DNA of 64,000 nt from Stenogyne calaminthoides (GCA_037126765.1 JBBCBC010000001.1:29372804-29436803), one strand, 5' to 3'. Shown: positions 44,732-57,028, counted from the first letter of the stretch. Notes: generated by a model from the letters alone, not told the origin. Made by a program: numbers and translations.

Positions 44732-46132
44732 GCTGAACTGAAATAAACACACATCTTGTGCCAATATCCGAATCGACACAAAATTATCACATAATTCGAT
44801 CACATGGTTCATATTGAAATCTCAAAAAAAATATGAACATGCATCAGCCAACATCTCAAAATAGTTTTAAATGAGCCTCTTGGGAGGGTCATCATTTAAA
44901 TCATATTCAAGCAGGTTCCAAACAAGATCTGTTACGAACCATTAATTAAAGAATTAATTAATAGTTGGCTCCCACTTGACCAATACAAAAATTGACAGGG
45001 ACTTCGGCGAAGTATATGCATATCAATTTTGTACTAAGTAATAACCATGATTAAATACAGAATTACTACTTCGTTTTGATTGAGCCTCGTGGGAGGGTCA
45101 TCGTCGCCACCAATAATAATTCACAATCATCCTTTTGGGAATTTATTCTTGTGAAAGCTTTCTTTTGGCCGTCCCTTAGGGGAATTTCTCCAAAAGATTT
45201 CACAAATAAATAAATCATGGAGGTCAATAATTAATTCGATTCAAAACCGAATTAATTGTTTGAAATACTTAGTAATTTTTTAATTTTGAGATTTTTATTG
45301 AGCAATTCTCATGCAAACACATTTAAACAAATTAAATAAAGCATAAGAAAATACAACAATAAATCAAGCATAGCAGAAAAATAAATATATTGGGCACAAA
45401 ATATCCAACTGTCATGGTTTGATTTTTCATGGCTTGATTTTGAAGAAACGCCGTCTTGAATTTCTCCCACTCGAATGTCTCGAAAAGTCACGTCTCGTGC
45501 ACCGATCAGCTCGTGGGTCGGGGTGCAAGCCTTACACCCGACCCGGCCGTATCGGTCGTCCCCGTGCGCGCGATCAGCGCCCAACGCCCGTCGCCCTCAA
45601 CCAGCCTCCCAGCGCCGTGCGCTCAACCGCTTAAGCGCCCAAAGACATTGAAGCGAATACAAGGCGCCGTGCCTAACACTTAACACAAGGTCGTCGCCGT
45701 CCGCACCGGGCTTGTGGCGTCGTGGTCGATCCCACCTAACGCCCGCGGCCGTGCTCAGACGCCGTGTTGTCAGGCCAAGCGTGCCTCCCTTGGCACATTT
45801 CGCGCGATGCACGCTGCCTACGCCCGGTTCCGTGTTCGTCTTCGATCAGGTTAAAATTTATTTTACAAAAATAAATAAACCTAAATCTAGACTAGTCTAT
45901 TACATTGAACAAATCAAATAGTCTAATCTACTCATGGATTTTCTCACGAGAAAAACAAATTCGAACGAGTCGAATTAAAACCAATCATACGCATGAAATA
46001 AATAAACACATTAAATACCATGACATTTGGATACCTGCAAAACAGATCTAGCAATTCTACTATCTAATTTTCAATAAAATTTAGTGGCCAACATAATTTA
46101 AATAACAATTTCAAAGCAAAGCTCGAAACCGA
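44732..46132 (-). other. Leader of F, with direct repeats and a GC-rich block
   Basis: 1.4 kb between primer site and gag. A direct repeat, TGAGCCTCKTGGGAGGGTCA plus TC, occurs at 44872-44893 and 45081-45102, 209 bp apart. A GC-rich, CpG-rich block spans about 45480-45840 in otherwise AT-rich DNA. Both features recur in copia-1. No supported protein frame. Confidence 0.65.
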
Positions 46133-46145
46133 GGCTCTAATACCA
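46133..46145 (-). promoter_or_regulatory. Primer-binding site of F (initiator tRNA-Met, one mismatch)
   Basis: The minus strand reads TGGTATTAGAGCC, one transition away from TGGTATCAGAGCC, two bases after the 5' LTR end. Confidence 0.88.
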
Positions 46146-46147
46146 GT

Positions 46148-47870
46148 TGTTGGGAAATTAGGGGTGCCCGGATCTATTCGAGATGAATTTAAATACATAT
46201 TTAAATTACTCAATTAATTAGTAGCATGAATTAATCCTAAATCAATTCAACATAATAATTAAATAAGCAATTAAGCAACATGCGTAAAAGTAATTCACGT
46301 AAATCCTAAGCATGCAGGATCTAGGAATTACGTAAATAATAACCTCTCGTCGAGACAATCGTTGAGACTATGGATCCACCCAAAGTGCCTTCTCAAATAT
46401 GTCCCACGTCCACGAACGTAATCCGGTGGGAGGATTATCAATGAATGATTTTAATTTAAAGGAGAAAAATTAAATATTTTTGCCACAACCTTTGTGGATT
46501 TCTAATTTTTCCAACACATGGAATTGCAATTGGGGATGAAAAATCCATCTCCTATCTATAGGAGTAGAGATGGGCGAAAATTTTAGGTCATATGGACATT
46601 GGGAAATTTCCTTGCTTCTTCCTCAAGACACAATCTAGAATATATCCAATGTATTCTATTTCCCAAAATATCTCCCAACAAAATCTTCTCATCCTTTTTT
46701 CTTCCCTTATTTTCGAAAATATCATTCAAGTAGGGAAGAAATAAGATCTTTTTCCTTTCTTGAATTTATGGGATAAACTTGTATCTCAAGAATAATTATT
46801 CCATAAGATATTTCCAAGAAAATCAAGAAAATGTCTTTTTTTCTTTCCTACCCTATTTTTCGAAAATAATTGTGAAAAATTAGGAAAAATATTTTCTTCC
46901 CCTTTTCATTAATTGGACTTTAATTTAGGCTATTTGAGGGGTCTTTAGGAGAATTAAGATTGGACCTCCAATGGACTATGAAACCATAATATTTAGATAA
47001 AATATTATTCAAGTCCATTAATATTAATTTACTACACTATATAATTAATATTGAACTATTCCATCTTATCCCACATTACGACTTCACAATAATATGGCTC
47101 TCGGTCATTATTTCGCGTGTTTAAGATTATCTTAGTCCACTAATTAATTAAGCTACTGGACAAGCTTTGTATTAATTAATATCTTTGTCCTCGGAGTAAA
47201 GACAGCTCAACATTATTATCCATACCGGAAATAAATTTCCACTTGCAAGATTTGGTATGATAAAGATTCTGAGCCCACCAAAGGGACAAATCAAGCAAGA
47301 CGTGCTTGCACACGATTTTCCGTATTAAATCTTAGCGATCGTCATGTAACTAATAATATTGCCCAAGATATAAGGTATCGAATCGCAATGATTCTCTTCA
47401 CATCATAAGTCAAAGCAATAGTTAATAATTTCACACGATCCTATTTAAGGAATGGAGATTAAGAAATAACGCACCACTGAGGTCTAATTCTTGTATATTC
47501 AGTACCGAAGAATTTATCCTCCTGTAGGTACTATTCAGCACATAGTCATGCACTATTGTAATTCTCTTGGTCAAGACAAACCAATCTGAGCCTTACATTT
47601 CAATCGTTCATGATGGATTGTTCATTTCCATCTGGGTTGTGAATTTGTACTTAATCACGAGGACTGTTAATTTGATCTTCTATGACCTGGTATCACCAAA
47701 TTAACTTCAACGTAATACGTACTTTCTTATCGAACGGGTTTGCAATAAATATATATATCATTCATTCATATTTAGTGCAACAATGATAAATAATTTATTT
47801 CAGTAAATAAATAAGAAATTTAGTTTGGTTATACAAAGTAAAAAGCATACTTTTCAGTATAACCCCAACA
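46148..47870 (-). repeat. 5' LTR of element F (1723 bp)
   Basis: TGTTGGGAAATTAGG to AACCCCAACA. The TATA region reads CTATAGATAGG on the minus strand at 46552-46562, one change from CTATAAATAGG. Confidence 0.9.
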
Positions 47871-48838
47871 CTAACTGCCCTATTGTCCTTGAGACCCTAC
47901 ACATTAGTACAAATGTGTGAGCCACAACCGGTATCTAATACCCAGAAGTTAGAATTATTTGTGGACATGTTTATCTCAACAACAAACATACCTATTCCAG
48001 TGGCTGAAGCACCTTGTGCCTTTTTCTCAGCTGCTAGAACCTTACAGTCCTTCTTCCAATGCCCCTTCTGCTTGCAGTGGAGGCATACATCCTTATCGAC
48101 CCGCTCTTTCTTTTGGATTCCACCATAAGCCTTTAGGAAGTTGGGCTTGGAGACCTTCTTCCCCTTACTCCTGCGCTTCTTCTTGCCCTTCGAGGCAGAA
48201 GAAGTGGAGGCACTCACCATGAGCACGGGCTTTTCCTTAGCAGTGGAAGACTCAAAAGTCTTGAGCATGTTATGGAGCTCCGGCATGGTCGCTTCCGTCT
48301 TATTCATATTAAAATTTACTACGAAATTAAAATATGAATAGGGAAGAGACTGGAGGATAGCATAGACCGAGATATTGGTCTTAAGCTCAATCCCTAAACA
48401 ACCAAGTTACTCGATCAATCCAATTATCTTAAGCACATGAGGTGGAACCTTCCCTCCTTCAGCCAACCGACATCTGAATAGATCTCTCATCACTTCATAA
48501 ATCTTAGAACGATATTTAGAATCAAAGAGATCCTTTAGATGCTTGAGCATCTCAAAGGGACCCATTTTCTCATGTTGCCTTTGCAATTCAGAAGTCATGC
48601 CGAGCAGCATAACACGCTGAGCCTAGGAAGCATCCTCATGATGCTTCTTCTGAGCTGCAGCGTCAAATGCTTCAGCCTCTTCAATACCAGCCTCACGGGT
48701 AACAGGGATAGCCGTATCCAACACGTACTCAATATTTTATTGCCTGAGCACCAAACACACGTTTCGGTGCCAGTCCAGAAAATTTGGCCCAACCAATTTA
48801 TTTGTTTCCAAAACACTTCTTAACGACAAGTTCTTCAT
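47871..48838 (-). pseudogene. gag and protease start of element D (copia)
   Basis: Start ATG at 48838 (MKNLSLRSVLETNKLVGPN), the normal copia gag N terminus, with a stop at about codon 34 and others after. HEKMGPFEMLKHLKDLFDS and YRSKIYEVMRDLFRCRL are the UBN2-type gag core. After a frameshift, 48307-47897 is open: a basic hinge (KGKKKRRSKGKK), zinc knuckle CLHCKQKGHWKKDC, and protease WVLDTGCGSHICTNV. A TAG follows where relatives have Gln, then GLKDNRAV up to the F insertion. The chain continues at 39177 with RPGEVALHVGNG. Confidence 0.85.
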
Positions 48839-50603
48839 TTCAACAATCCTAGAGAAATAAAATAAATGAGAATTAAAACACATGATTCCTATGATCAATA
48901 TTCAGCAATAAAAATAAACATAGCCTTTAAATTTATTTTGTCTCTATTATTTTCACATACTCAAAAACCTCATCGGAAGAATACAAATTTATATCAAATA
49001 TAAATTGTAATGGACTAGGATCCACATTACTACTATTACAATATCTGTGAGGGCTGATTATTGTAATAACATAACTGGTAGGTCTCCAAACCAATTGTCA
49101 AACTACAATTCCTAGTTTATCAAATCTAGTTCGATTGATGTCCCTTAACTTTTGTTTCCCTGCGAGGGTTGGTGAAACAAAATTAAGTTGGTTTACAACC
49201 ATCAAACGGCGATATTACATGTCCCTATAAAAGTCTCGTTAGATGTAGATCCGAGCAAAAGATGAGGGTCTTAAATACTCATTGGAACGAAATCTCTGGT
49301 TTACTTTTAATTTTGATGGAAGACATCGTTTCAATTTAATGAAAAACCATATTTTAGTGAGGAACATTTTTAAAGCCTGGGTATTAATTGTTTAAACGAG
49401 ATCCAACATGTTAACTATATCACAATTGAACAATTATTGGGCGTCACCTACCCAAACGTGGTACACATACGGACTAACAATTATTGGGTGCCGTCTACCT
49501 AAACAGTTAATACGGTTTGACAAGAATTGAACATCGCCTACCCAAACAGTTATAATGCGATCTATAAATGCGCTAACAAATTATTTAAATAAGCTAACCA
49601 AGTGGGATTTTAATAATTATCAAAATTATTAAATAAAATTCAAAATCCAATTTTAATTTCATTTAACCAATTTCAATCAATTATTAAAACTTAATTAATA
49701 CAATTAATTAATTCAATTTTGGTCCAACTAACAATCCGATTTAAAATTAAATATTTATATTAATTTTCAAAAATCAAATTTTAATCATTTTATTGTTAGG
49801 GGCTCAGGTGCAATTTTTAAAATTGCACTAGAGGGCCTGCCCAAATCAAATTTACAAAAATAGCCCTCCCACATCATCACTCATCCAAATCAGATCCAAC
49901 ATGAATTTTTTTCGAACAATCCAATTTCAAGACCCCAAAATCCAGATTATCATTTTCATTAACATCATTCATCAACCATCGAAGAACAACAAAGCAAGAA
50001 ACAGTCCAGAATAGGGTCAAGAGACGGTGGCAAAACTAGAGGCAAACGGAGGACGAAGCGATGCGAAGCAAATCGCCGCCGCACAAAGCGACGCGAAAGT
50101 GAATCGCCGCTGCTTCCTAAAAGCTGGAGCGATGCGCGAATGCGGCGAATCGCCGCCACTTTCTCGAATATGGGCGACGTCACCAAACCGTTTGATGCGT
50201 GTAGGTGAGTCACCACCGTCGTTCGGTACAAGAGGTCGATTAATTGCTCCAAGCGATAGATCGAAGAAATCGAATGTCGTCGCCATTGCAAACCTTAGAA
50301 GCGGAGTGACCCGCCGAAGATGATGACGGCGAACCGCCACCACTCGTGAGCGAAATCACATTGTGGATGCTACAAGCAAGAGTGAACGAAAGGAACGGAA
50401 CGTGACACCATCGTGTTGGACGAGCGAGTCCGCGCGGCCATCGCCTAATTCAGGGTTTTAGAAAACCCTAATTCAAATAGGCCCAGCGAGGAAGACGAAG
50501 TGAGGGGTCAAATAAGTGGGTGGTTTTATCAATTAAAGTCATCCACAATTATACACACATATTCAATTGTACACCCTAATCAAACAACAGGTCAATGCGT
50601 ACC
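48839..50603 (-). other. Probable leader of D, left of insertion H
   Basis: No protein homology is seen. On the minus strand it leads into the D gag start through a T-rich stretch ending TTTCTCTAG. It has repeated words such as AATTATTGGGCG, TACCCAAAC and GTCACCTACC near 49430-49560. A GC-rich 400-bp part at about 50020-50460 holds overlapping minus-strand open frames of about 108 codons that I cannot assign. It could be leader or a further inserted fragment. GGGTTTTAGAAAACCCTAA near 50453 is not a telomere array. Confidence 0.45.
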
Positions 50604-51194
50604 TGTTGTACGGGGAGATAAACCAACCTAAGGAAGGTTTGGGATTGGGTAATCTCATATATAACGTGTTATCCAACTTTGTCCAGCTGGGGCAGGACCG
50701 GGAGGAGGCTTTGGAGTTTCGGGAGGTCGTCTGTGGCCTGACATAACAAGAAGGTCGCGGTGCGACTTGAAAGAGCCGGAAGTCGCGGTCGAAGTGATCA
50801 CAACTTCGGTTGGAGATATATATGGACAAGATTCGGGCAGTTATGGTCAGGCGGATTTCTCGGGATGTATCCAGGGAAAGCATATCCGTGAGCGCGACTT
50901 GCGGAGCAAGGAAGGAAACCCTGATCAGCCCACGAGGGAAAGCCCACGAAGACTGTAGCCCTAGATTTATGTCTATAAATATCACTTGTAGTGTACGTTG
51001 TAAGGGATCGAACTTTTAGTACCCTAGGCATATATTATACAGTACAAATCCTGGCTTGGTGCCCCAAGACGTAGTCTATTCCAAAGACGAACTGGGTAAT
51101 CAAATCACTTGTCATTTATTGCTTTCGCCGTGGTATTGATCAGAGCATTACTAAATTGTTTGCTTGTTCGCCGGTAAAAAAACCGGGTACAATA
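50604..51194 (+). repeat. 5' LTR of element H
   Basis: TGTTGTACGGGGAG to GGGTACAATA, followed by ATTGGCGCCATCTATGGG. TATAAAT at 50974-50980. Aligns with 60197-60757. Confidence 0.85.
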
Positions 51195-51213
51195 ATTGGC
51201 GCCATCTATGGGA
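51195..51213 (+). promoter_or_regulatory. Primer-binding site of H
   Basis: TTGGCGCCATCTATGGG directly after the LTR. The TGGCGCC start is typical of Tat elements; the matching tRNA cannot be named from this alone. Confidence 0.6.
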
Positions 51214-51277
51214 AACCACAATTCCTGTGAAATCACTTTGTTCGAAGGAAGACCCATCTCATCTCTGATCAATACCA

Positions 51278-52925
51278 ATGGCGAGCAATCAAGCCAATCT
51301 GAACGGGCAAGATCTGGGCACCCGCGATGGGCGCGAAGCCTCTATGAGCCCTCAACGCTCCGGCTCCCATCACGCTCGCCAGCAAGAACCGTTGATGACC
51401 CCTGACTGGTGGAACCTGGTGCAGACGCCCGAGGAATCAAAGGCCATGATGGCCGTCCTCAACAAGAAACGTCTCGCATTTGACAAGGAAGATGTGCAGC
51501 CTCCCCCTAAGAAGGCTACCCAGGAGGTCGGACCCTCGAAAAAGCAGGCTGCTCAAGCCCGGAAGGGGTATTCGGTGAGCCAACTGGCCTACGATCCAGC
51601 CAGACATGACCTGGTCCGCAATCGCCAGCTCCTCAGAAGGCCGGCAGGGTCGAGCAATGTGTTCGACCGACTTGGCGATCTCGGGGGACGACAAGCCCCG
51701 AGGAACGTGGAAGATGAGGCACAATCTGAGCCTCGTCATGCTGAGCAAGTGGAGAGCGATCTCGCCCTCGCACTGAACCTCCACCACAATGACTTACCGA
51801 GGGGGTCGGCCGTGCATTGCGGCGACCCCCCGATGGCAAACGCGACCACTGACCGCCACGATGCTCAGGTCGCAGTGCTAACCTGTACGGTCAAGCAATT
51901 GATGGAACGCATGGAGAGTCGAAATGGGCCAGCGGGGACAGACCCTTTCCTCGCCGTCCCGGACTCCCCACTCGGAACTTTGGTCACCTTGGCGGCTACT
52001 CAAAGGAAGATCAATGTCGCGACCTTGGATCGCTACAGTGGGAACGCTGACCCAAGGGTCCATGTAGCGAAGTACAACTCGTACATGGCTTCTATGGGCG
52101 CCACTGATGCGACCAAATGTCGGTTGTTCTCTCTGACCCTGAGCGACCAGGCTCACCAATGGTTCACCTCTCTGCCGCCCCTGTCAGTGGACACTTTCGA
52201 GCAACTCGCTCGCCTATTCTTAACGAGATTTCACCGCCACTCGCACTCGGAACTGCGACAAAATATTGATGAACACCCAAAGCGGGGATTTAAATGATCG
52301 GTCCTACATTGAAAGGATTGACAAGCTGATTTTGGAAGGAGATCCCATTGGGGATGAAGCAAAATTGATGGGGGCTATCTCCGGTCTGAAGAAGGGGACC
52401 AAACTCTGACGGAGCATGATGGCCGAGTGCCGACCAAACTGGAGGAAAGCTAGCCAATTTTTGATACATCTGATTGGAGCTCTTGGAATCCCGGATTATC
52501 CGAGATTAAGCGAGGTCACAGAGCCCAAGGAGAGTTCCAAAAGTCTTCCTCATAATACAAGCCTTTGGTAGCTTCAAGCCTTTTGAGGAAAGCATTCAGG
52601 TGAAATTGATGGATGCCCTGGGCATGACCTCCGGAAACATTTTCACTCAGATCCGGGAGCGGGAACTGCTTCTCCCGCCCCGCCCGGTGAAGAATAATGG
52701 CAAACAGAACCCCAACAAGTATTGCCACTTTCATGAACAGACCGGGCACTATACCAGTGAGTGCAAGGACCTGTTGCCTCGGCTCTGGAGATTGTATGAG
52801 GATGGCCTACTTGACGAGTTCATCAGGCAACCTCAGAAGAATGGGGACCAGGCCCCGCGAGGTCGTCAGCAAGGAGAGCGTGTCCACAAGAACAACAACC
52901 AAGGAGCGGGGCAAGGGGAGTGACC
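51278..52925 (+). pseudogene. gag: gag of element H
   Basis: ATG at 51278 (MASNQANLNGQDLG) opens 339 uninterrupted codons to 52297, the longest frame in the window. The frame covers the matrix-like N part and most of the capsid (DPRVHVAKYNSYMASMG, FSLTLSDQAHQWFTSLPP). A frameshift near 52270 and stops at about 52408 and 52440 break it. The C-terminal part is open at 52600-52922 with the C-x2-H-x4-H-x4-C knuckle at 52723-52764. Best gag copy here and the guide for the start in A and C. Confidence 0.85.
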
Positions 52926-53112
52926 CGTCCCGCCCATGCTAGAAAATGTGGGAGATCACATGATACACACTCTCTCCCCCTTAGGGACTGTTGGGGGGCT
53001 AGCCACCAGCTCCCCCTCCAAGCGAAGGATGAAAGCCGAAATAAGGGAGTTAGAGAACGCCAGGAAGATGGTGTTGCCCATCCTCGCCATTAGGGAATAG
53101 TCCAGTACTATC

Positions 53113-53777
53113 GTGTTCGGAGAACAAGATAAGGCCGGGGTAGTCTACCCCAATGTCGATCCCTTGGTGATCTGGGTCAACATCATGGGGACTACGGTGT
53201 GCCGACTCCTGGTCGACGGGGGGGCTTTCTGCAATATCCTATTCAAGAAGACCCTCGATCAGCTCGGGGATTATGATGCCTATGTTACCCCGTGCGACCA
53301 CCTCGTGAAAGGGTTTGGCGACATGCTACTGTGAGGCCCACCGGGATGATCCGATTGGCCATTGAGCTGGTTTCTACACTTAATAGTGAGGTTAGGGCAA
53401 CTAGGCTGTTAGACTTTTTAGTAGTCGACTTCCCCAACACCTACAATAGTTTCCTGGGGAGGCCTTTTGAACATGAATTCGAGGTTGCGTCCTCCACTTT
53501 CTATTTTTGTGTAAAGTTTCCCACCTAGAGTGAGGTGGTCGGCACTGTTAAGGGCGACCAAGTTGATGCGAGAGGTTGTTTAATTTACTCCTCGTCTCCT
53601 TTCAATTCTACACTAGTACCTATCAAACAAGCACTTGTAATAGATACCAATAAACATAATGAAGAATTAAGCGAGACATGGATAAACAGGAAAAGAACCT
53701 ACAGCGACCTCGTCCCAAGAATAGGGCACGAACCTGATGAATTCATGATCGAGGCCAAAATTGACGATCCCCGATGA
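53113..53777 (+). pseudogene. pol: Protease of element H
   Basis: VDPLVIWVNIMGTTV then LLVDGGAFCNILF with the active-site Asp codon at 53215-53217. A frameshift near 53325 moves the rest to 53292-53528 (FLGRPFEHEFEVAS) and a stop follows at 53526. The linker ends in a LVPRIGHEPDEFMIEAK-like segment at about 53710-53760. Aspartic protease that would process the polyprotein. Confidence 0.8.
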
Positions 53778-53779
53778 GA

Positions 53780-54885
53780 TGGCCCCAGAGCCATCCCGGG
53801 GGAAGAGCTAGAGAAAGTCAAGGTCGATCCAACTCGCCTGGATCTGGAGGTCATTATCGGCTCCAAGATACCGAACGACCTGAAGGGGGAACTCATTGAC
53901 TTTCTCATAAAGAACCTAGATGTCTTCGCCTAGTCACACAAAGACATGGTGGGGATCGATCCAGAGATCGCGTGCCATCAACTCCACATTGATCCATCCC
54001 GGAAGCCGGTTGCTCAGAAGAGGCGAAAATTTGGCCCTGAGAAGTATGTCACCTTGGCGGAAGAAGTAAAGAAACTGATGGATAACGACCTGATCATGCA
54101 GGCCGACCAACCACAGTGGGTAGCCAATGCAGTATTGGTAAAGAAATCCAACGGGACCTGGCGGTTATGTATCGACTTCACCGACCACAACGAGGCCTGC
54201 CCTAAAGACTTCTTCCTGATGCTACATATCGATCACCTGATAGATAATACGGTCGGACACGAAATGATGTCATTCATGGATCCTTTCGCAGGATATCACC
54301 AAATAGCCATGCACGAACCAGATTGGCAGCACACCTCATTTCTGACGGAAAAGAACCTATATTGTTGGAAGAGAATGCCGTGGCTTGAAAAATGCAGGGG
54401 CAACATACCAAAGGCTGGTAAATAACATATTTGCCGACCAGATAGGGAAATCGGTAGAAGTCTATGTCGACGACATCGCCGTCAAAAGCCTAAAAAGAGA
54501 AGACCACCTGCTTCACCTCGCGCAGACATTCGAAATCCTCAGAAAATTCAGCATGAGACTCAACCCCAAGAAGTGTAACTTCGGAGTGGAGTCGGGGAAG
54601 TTCTTGGGACACTTGGTCAGTAAGTGGGGCATTGAGGCAAACCCAGGGAAGGTTAAAGTTGTACTAGACATGGGGGTACCCCAAAATGTGAGAGAAGTTC
54701 AGAGACTCACGGGATGTCTGGCTACCCTGAGCAGATTCATCTCTTGGATGGGGGACAAATGCAAACCGATGTTTGACACGATCCGTAAGAAGGCAAAATT
54801 CGAATGGACACCCAAAAGCCAGGACACTTTTGAAAAAATCAAAGCTTACCTGGCGGATGTGAGCATACTGTCCAAACCTCGTTAG
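53780..54885 (+). pseudogene. pol: Reverse transcriptase of element H
   Basis: RT fingers and palm at 53946-54375 (RRKFGPEKYVTLAEEVKKL, NGTWRLCIDFTDHNEACPKD). A frameshift near 54375-54390 destroys the MPFGLKNA segment. The second half at 54385-54885 is open with VYVDDIAVKSLKREDHL (YVDD codons 54463-54474), LNPKKCNFGVESGKFLGHL and the connection. H and A keep YVDD, while C has lost it. A TAG sits just upstream of the ATG at 53946. Confidence 0.85.
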
Positions 54886-55720
54886 AGAGAAGTTGTTCTC
54901 AGATCTCGCAGCCTTCGAGATCGCTTTGAGCGCAAGATCGTCCGGAAAGCGTAAGGTCCAGTTCACCGCCACATTTACATTTTGTTAGCCGTGACATTGA
55001 ACGAGACGGAGCAACGCTACCCCTCGCTAGACAAGCTGGCATACGTATTAGTCATGAGCGTGAGAAAATTGAGACCGTATTTCTTCAATCATCAGGTCGA
55101 GGTTCTCACTTCCCTACCACTGCAAAATGTACTCCACCGTCCGGACACTTCAGGCCGATGCCTCAAATGGGCCATTGAGGTCGGGCAAGACGGCCAGAAT
55201 CCCACGCCCACTTAACCAGGCTCGTAACCGCCAACTTCCTAGAGCTTACGCTCCCTACGTGTCGAGAAGTTCAGCAATTTTACCGTGGGAGCTTTTTGTG
55301 GATGGGTCGGCGACCTCTCATAAGTCGGGTGCCGGGGTGGTTTTATTGAGTCCTGAGGGTATCTCATTCCAGAATTCCATTACCTTCGATTTTCCCGCGA
55401 CAAACAATGAGGCCGAGTATGAGGCTCTCATCAGCGGCCTGGAAATGGCAACAGCCATGGGGGTCAAGAGATTGCAAGTTCATACCGACTCCCAACTCGT
55501 GGCCTGCCAAGTTTCGGGGGAATACGAGGCTAGGGACGATAGGATGGTGGCCTATCAGGAAGTTGTGAAAACTCTGTGCATGAAGTTCACGCAGATCCAT
55601 GTCAAGCTGATACCGAGAGAGCGGAACTCACGAGCCGATGCTTTAGCCAGGTTGGCGACCTCCGAGGGATCACCAGATATGAAGGATGTCACCATCACGA
55701 CACTTCCCCACCCATCCACC
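54886..55720 (+). pseudogene. pol: First and second RNase H of element H
   Basis: The degenerate gypsy RNase H is spread over frames at 54886-55215 (YPSLDKLAYVLVMSVRKL, VLTSLPLQNVLHRPD) and lacks TDAS. The archaeal-type second RNase H is intact in one frame within 55270-55700: ELFVDGSATSHKSGAG (first Asp), NNEAEYEALISGLEMA (Glu), QVHTDSQLVACQV (Asp), RERNSRADALARLA (Asp). It is the only complete DEDD set in a single frame among the four gypsy copies here. Confidence 0.82.
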
Positions 55721-55739
55721 GAGCAAAGTAATCAGAATA

Positions 55740-56930
55740 ACATTAGAAAACCCCGCGGTTGAATCGATGACACCCATCATGGAGTATTTGATAAGCGGCC
55801 TATTGCGCACCGATCGGCCCGTGCTCCAGCCAGAAGCTTGGGGCCGCCATTACACAATGATCGACAGGGAGTTGTACAAGCGAGGCTTCGGGAAATACAC
55901 GAAGGGGCATGCGGAAACAACACTGGGGGGAGTCGCTGGCCCACAAAATCATAAGGCAGGGATATTTTTGGCCAACCTTAAGGGCCGATGCCATCATCTT
56001 CGCCCGCAAATGCCACAAATGTCGATTTATGCCCCCTCTATCAAGGTCGCACCTGAAGAACTCACGAGTATCCTCGCCCCCCGCCCTTTGCAAAGTGGGG
56101 ATAGACATCATTGGTCCACTCCCTAAGGCCCCAAGATCGGTCAAGTATGCCTTAGTAGCGGTGGATTACTTCACAAAATGGGCCGAGGCTGAAGCACTGG
56201 CAACCATCGACCAAGATCATGTCATCAGGTTCATTTGGCGCAACATTATCTGCAGATTCGAACTACCTCAGGCCATCATATCGCATAACGGAAGAAATTC
56301 GACGGTATGATGAAGATCGATGCCTTCTTCAAAAAATGGAAGATCACAAAGCTATTCTCCACCCCATACCACCCCCAATCGAACAGACAGGTCGAGGTCA
56401 TGAACAAAATCATAAAGCACACGCTCAAGGCCAAGATCGAAGGGGGGAAAGGAAAATGGGCTAGAGAGCTACCAGATGTGCTATGGGCGTACAGAACAAC
56501 CTGCAGGAATTCAACGGGCGAAACCCCTTATTTGCTATCCTTCGAACCGAGGCAAGGGTGCTCATGAGGTCGATGTCCCAACTTTCCGGACTAGCCAAGT
56601 CACTTTCGATCACAACGATGAGGCCCTGGAGAGGAACCTCGACCTACTCGAAGAAAAGAGATTAGAGGCTAATATGAGAAATGCCAGATACAAGCAGAGG
56701 TCTGAGAAATATTACAACTCTAAAGTATGAGTTCGACGCTTTAAGGTCGGGACCTAGTACTGAAGAAGATACTCGAAGACTCAAAAGGTGCCCTCGGACC
56801 CAATTGGGAGGGCCCGTTCTAGATATCGAAGGTCTTACCATACAGAGCGTACGAGCTCGAGAAAATAGATGGGACCAAGGCTCAATATCCATGGAATGCA
56901 ACTCATTTGAAAAAATACTACCAGTAGATT
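55740..56930 (+). pseudogene. pol: Integrase of element H
   Basis: The linker with a Tyr-Lys-Arg-Gly-Phe run is followed by a gap: about 55 bases between CGAGGCTTC and GGGAAATACAC that C and A possess are missing near 55890. The zinc part (RKCHKCR), core with GIDIIGPLPKAP (first Asp), SHNGRNS in place of SDNGKQF (second Asp replaced by His), RQVEVMNK with Glu, KGKWARELPDVLWAYRTTC, and the C-terminal pieces at 56476-56730 follow. Several frameshifts; inactive. Confidence 0.8.
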
Positions 56931-57028
56931 TAGGTCCTTGTATCGATCAAACCGATGTAAACAAGTATTTGGCAGAAGAATAATTCTCTCTCCTTTTTTA
57001 AATGTAAGATTCCTGTGTAAACCAAGCG

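Larger units (their letters stand above)
39178..47870 (-). mobile_element. Element F: Ty1/copia LTR retrotransposon nested in D
   Basis: 8,693 bp, with perfect 5-bp duplication CTAAC and LTRs of 1719 and 1723 bp. Order on the minus strand: 5' LTR 46148-47870, primer site 46133-46145, 1.4-kb leader, gag-pol 44731-41098, polypurine tract, 3' LTR 39178-40896. Same family as copia-1 and clearly less decayed. It inserted into the protease region of D, whose two halves read on across it. Confidence 0.92.

Noticed and set aside
45309..45584. Minus-strand 91-codon frame in the F leader
   Set aside because: No counterpart frame in copia-1 and no motif; likely chance.
50027..50343. Open frames of about 100 codons on both strands in the GC-rich part of the D leader
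   Set aside because: GC-rich DNA with CGC/GCG repeats gives long frames by chance; no motif, and three overlapping frames compete.
50453..50475. Telomere-like AAACCCTAA
   Set aside because: Only one or two imperfect copies, palindromic with the neighbouring text; not an array.
53946..54885. Endogenous pararetrovirus RT
   Set aside because: YVDD alone is shared, but integrase, LTRs, a polypurine tract and dual RNase H identify a Tat gypsy element.
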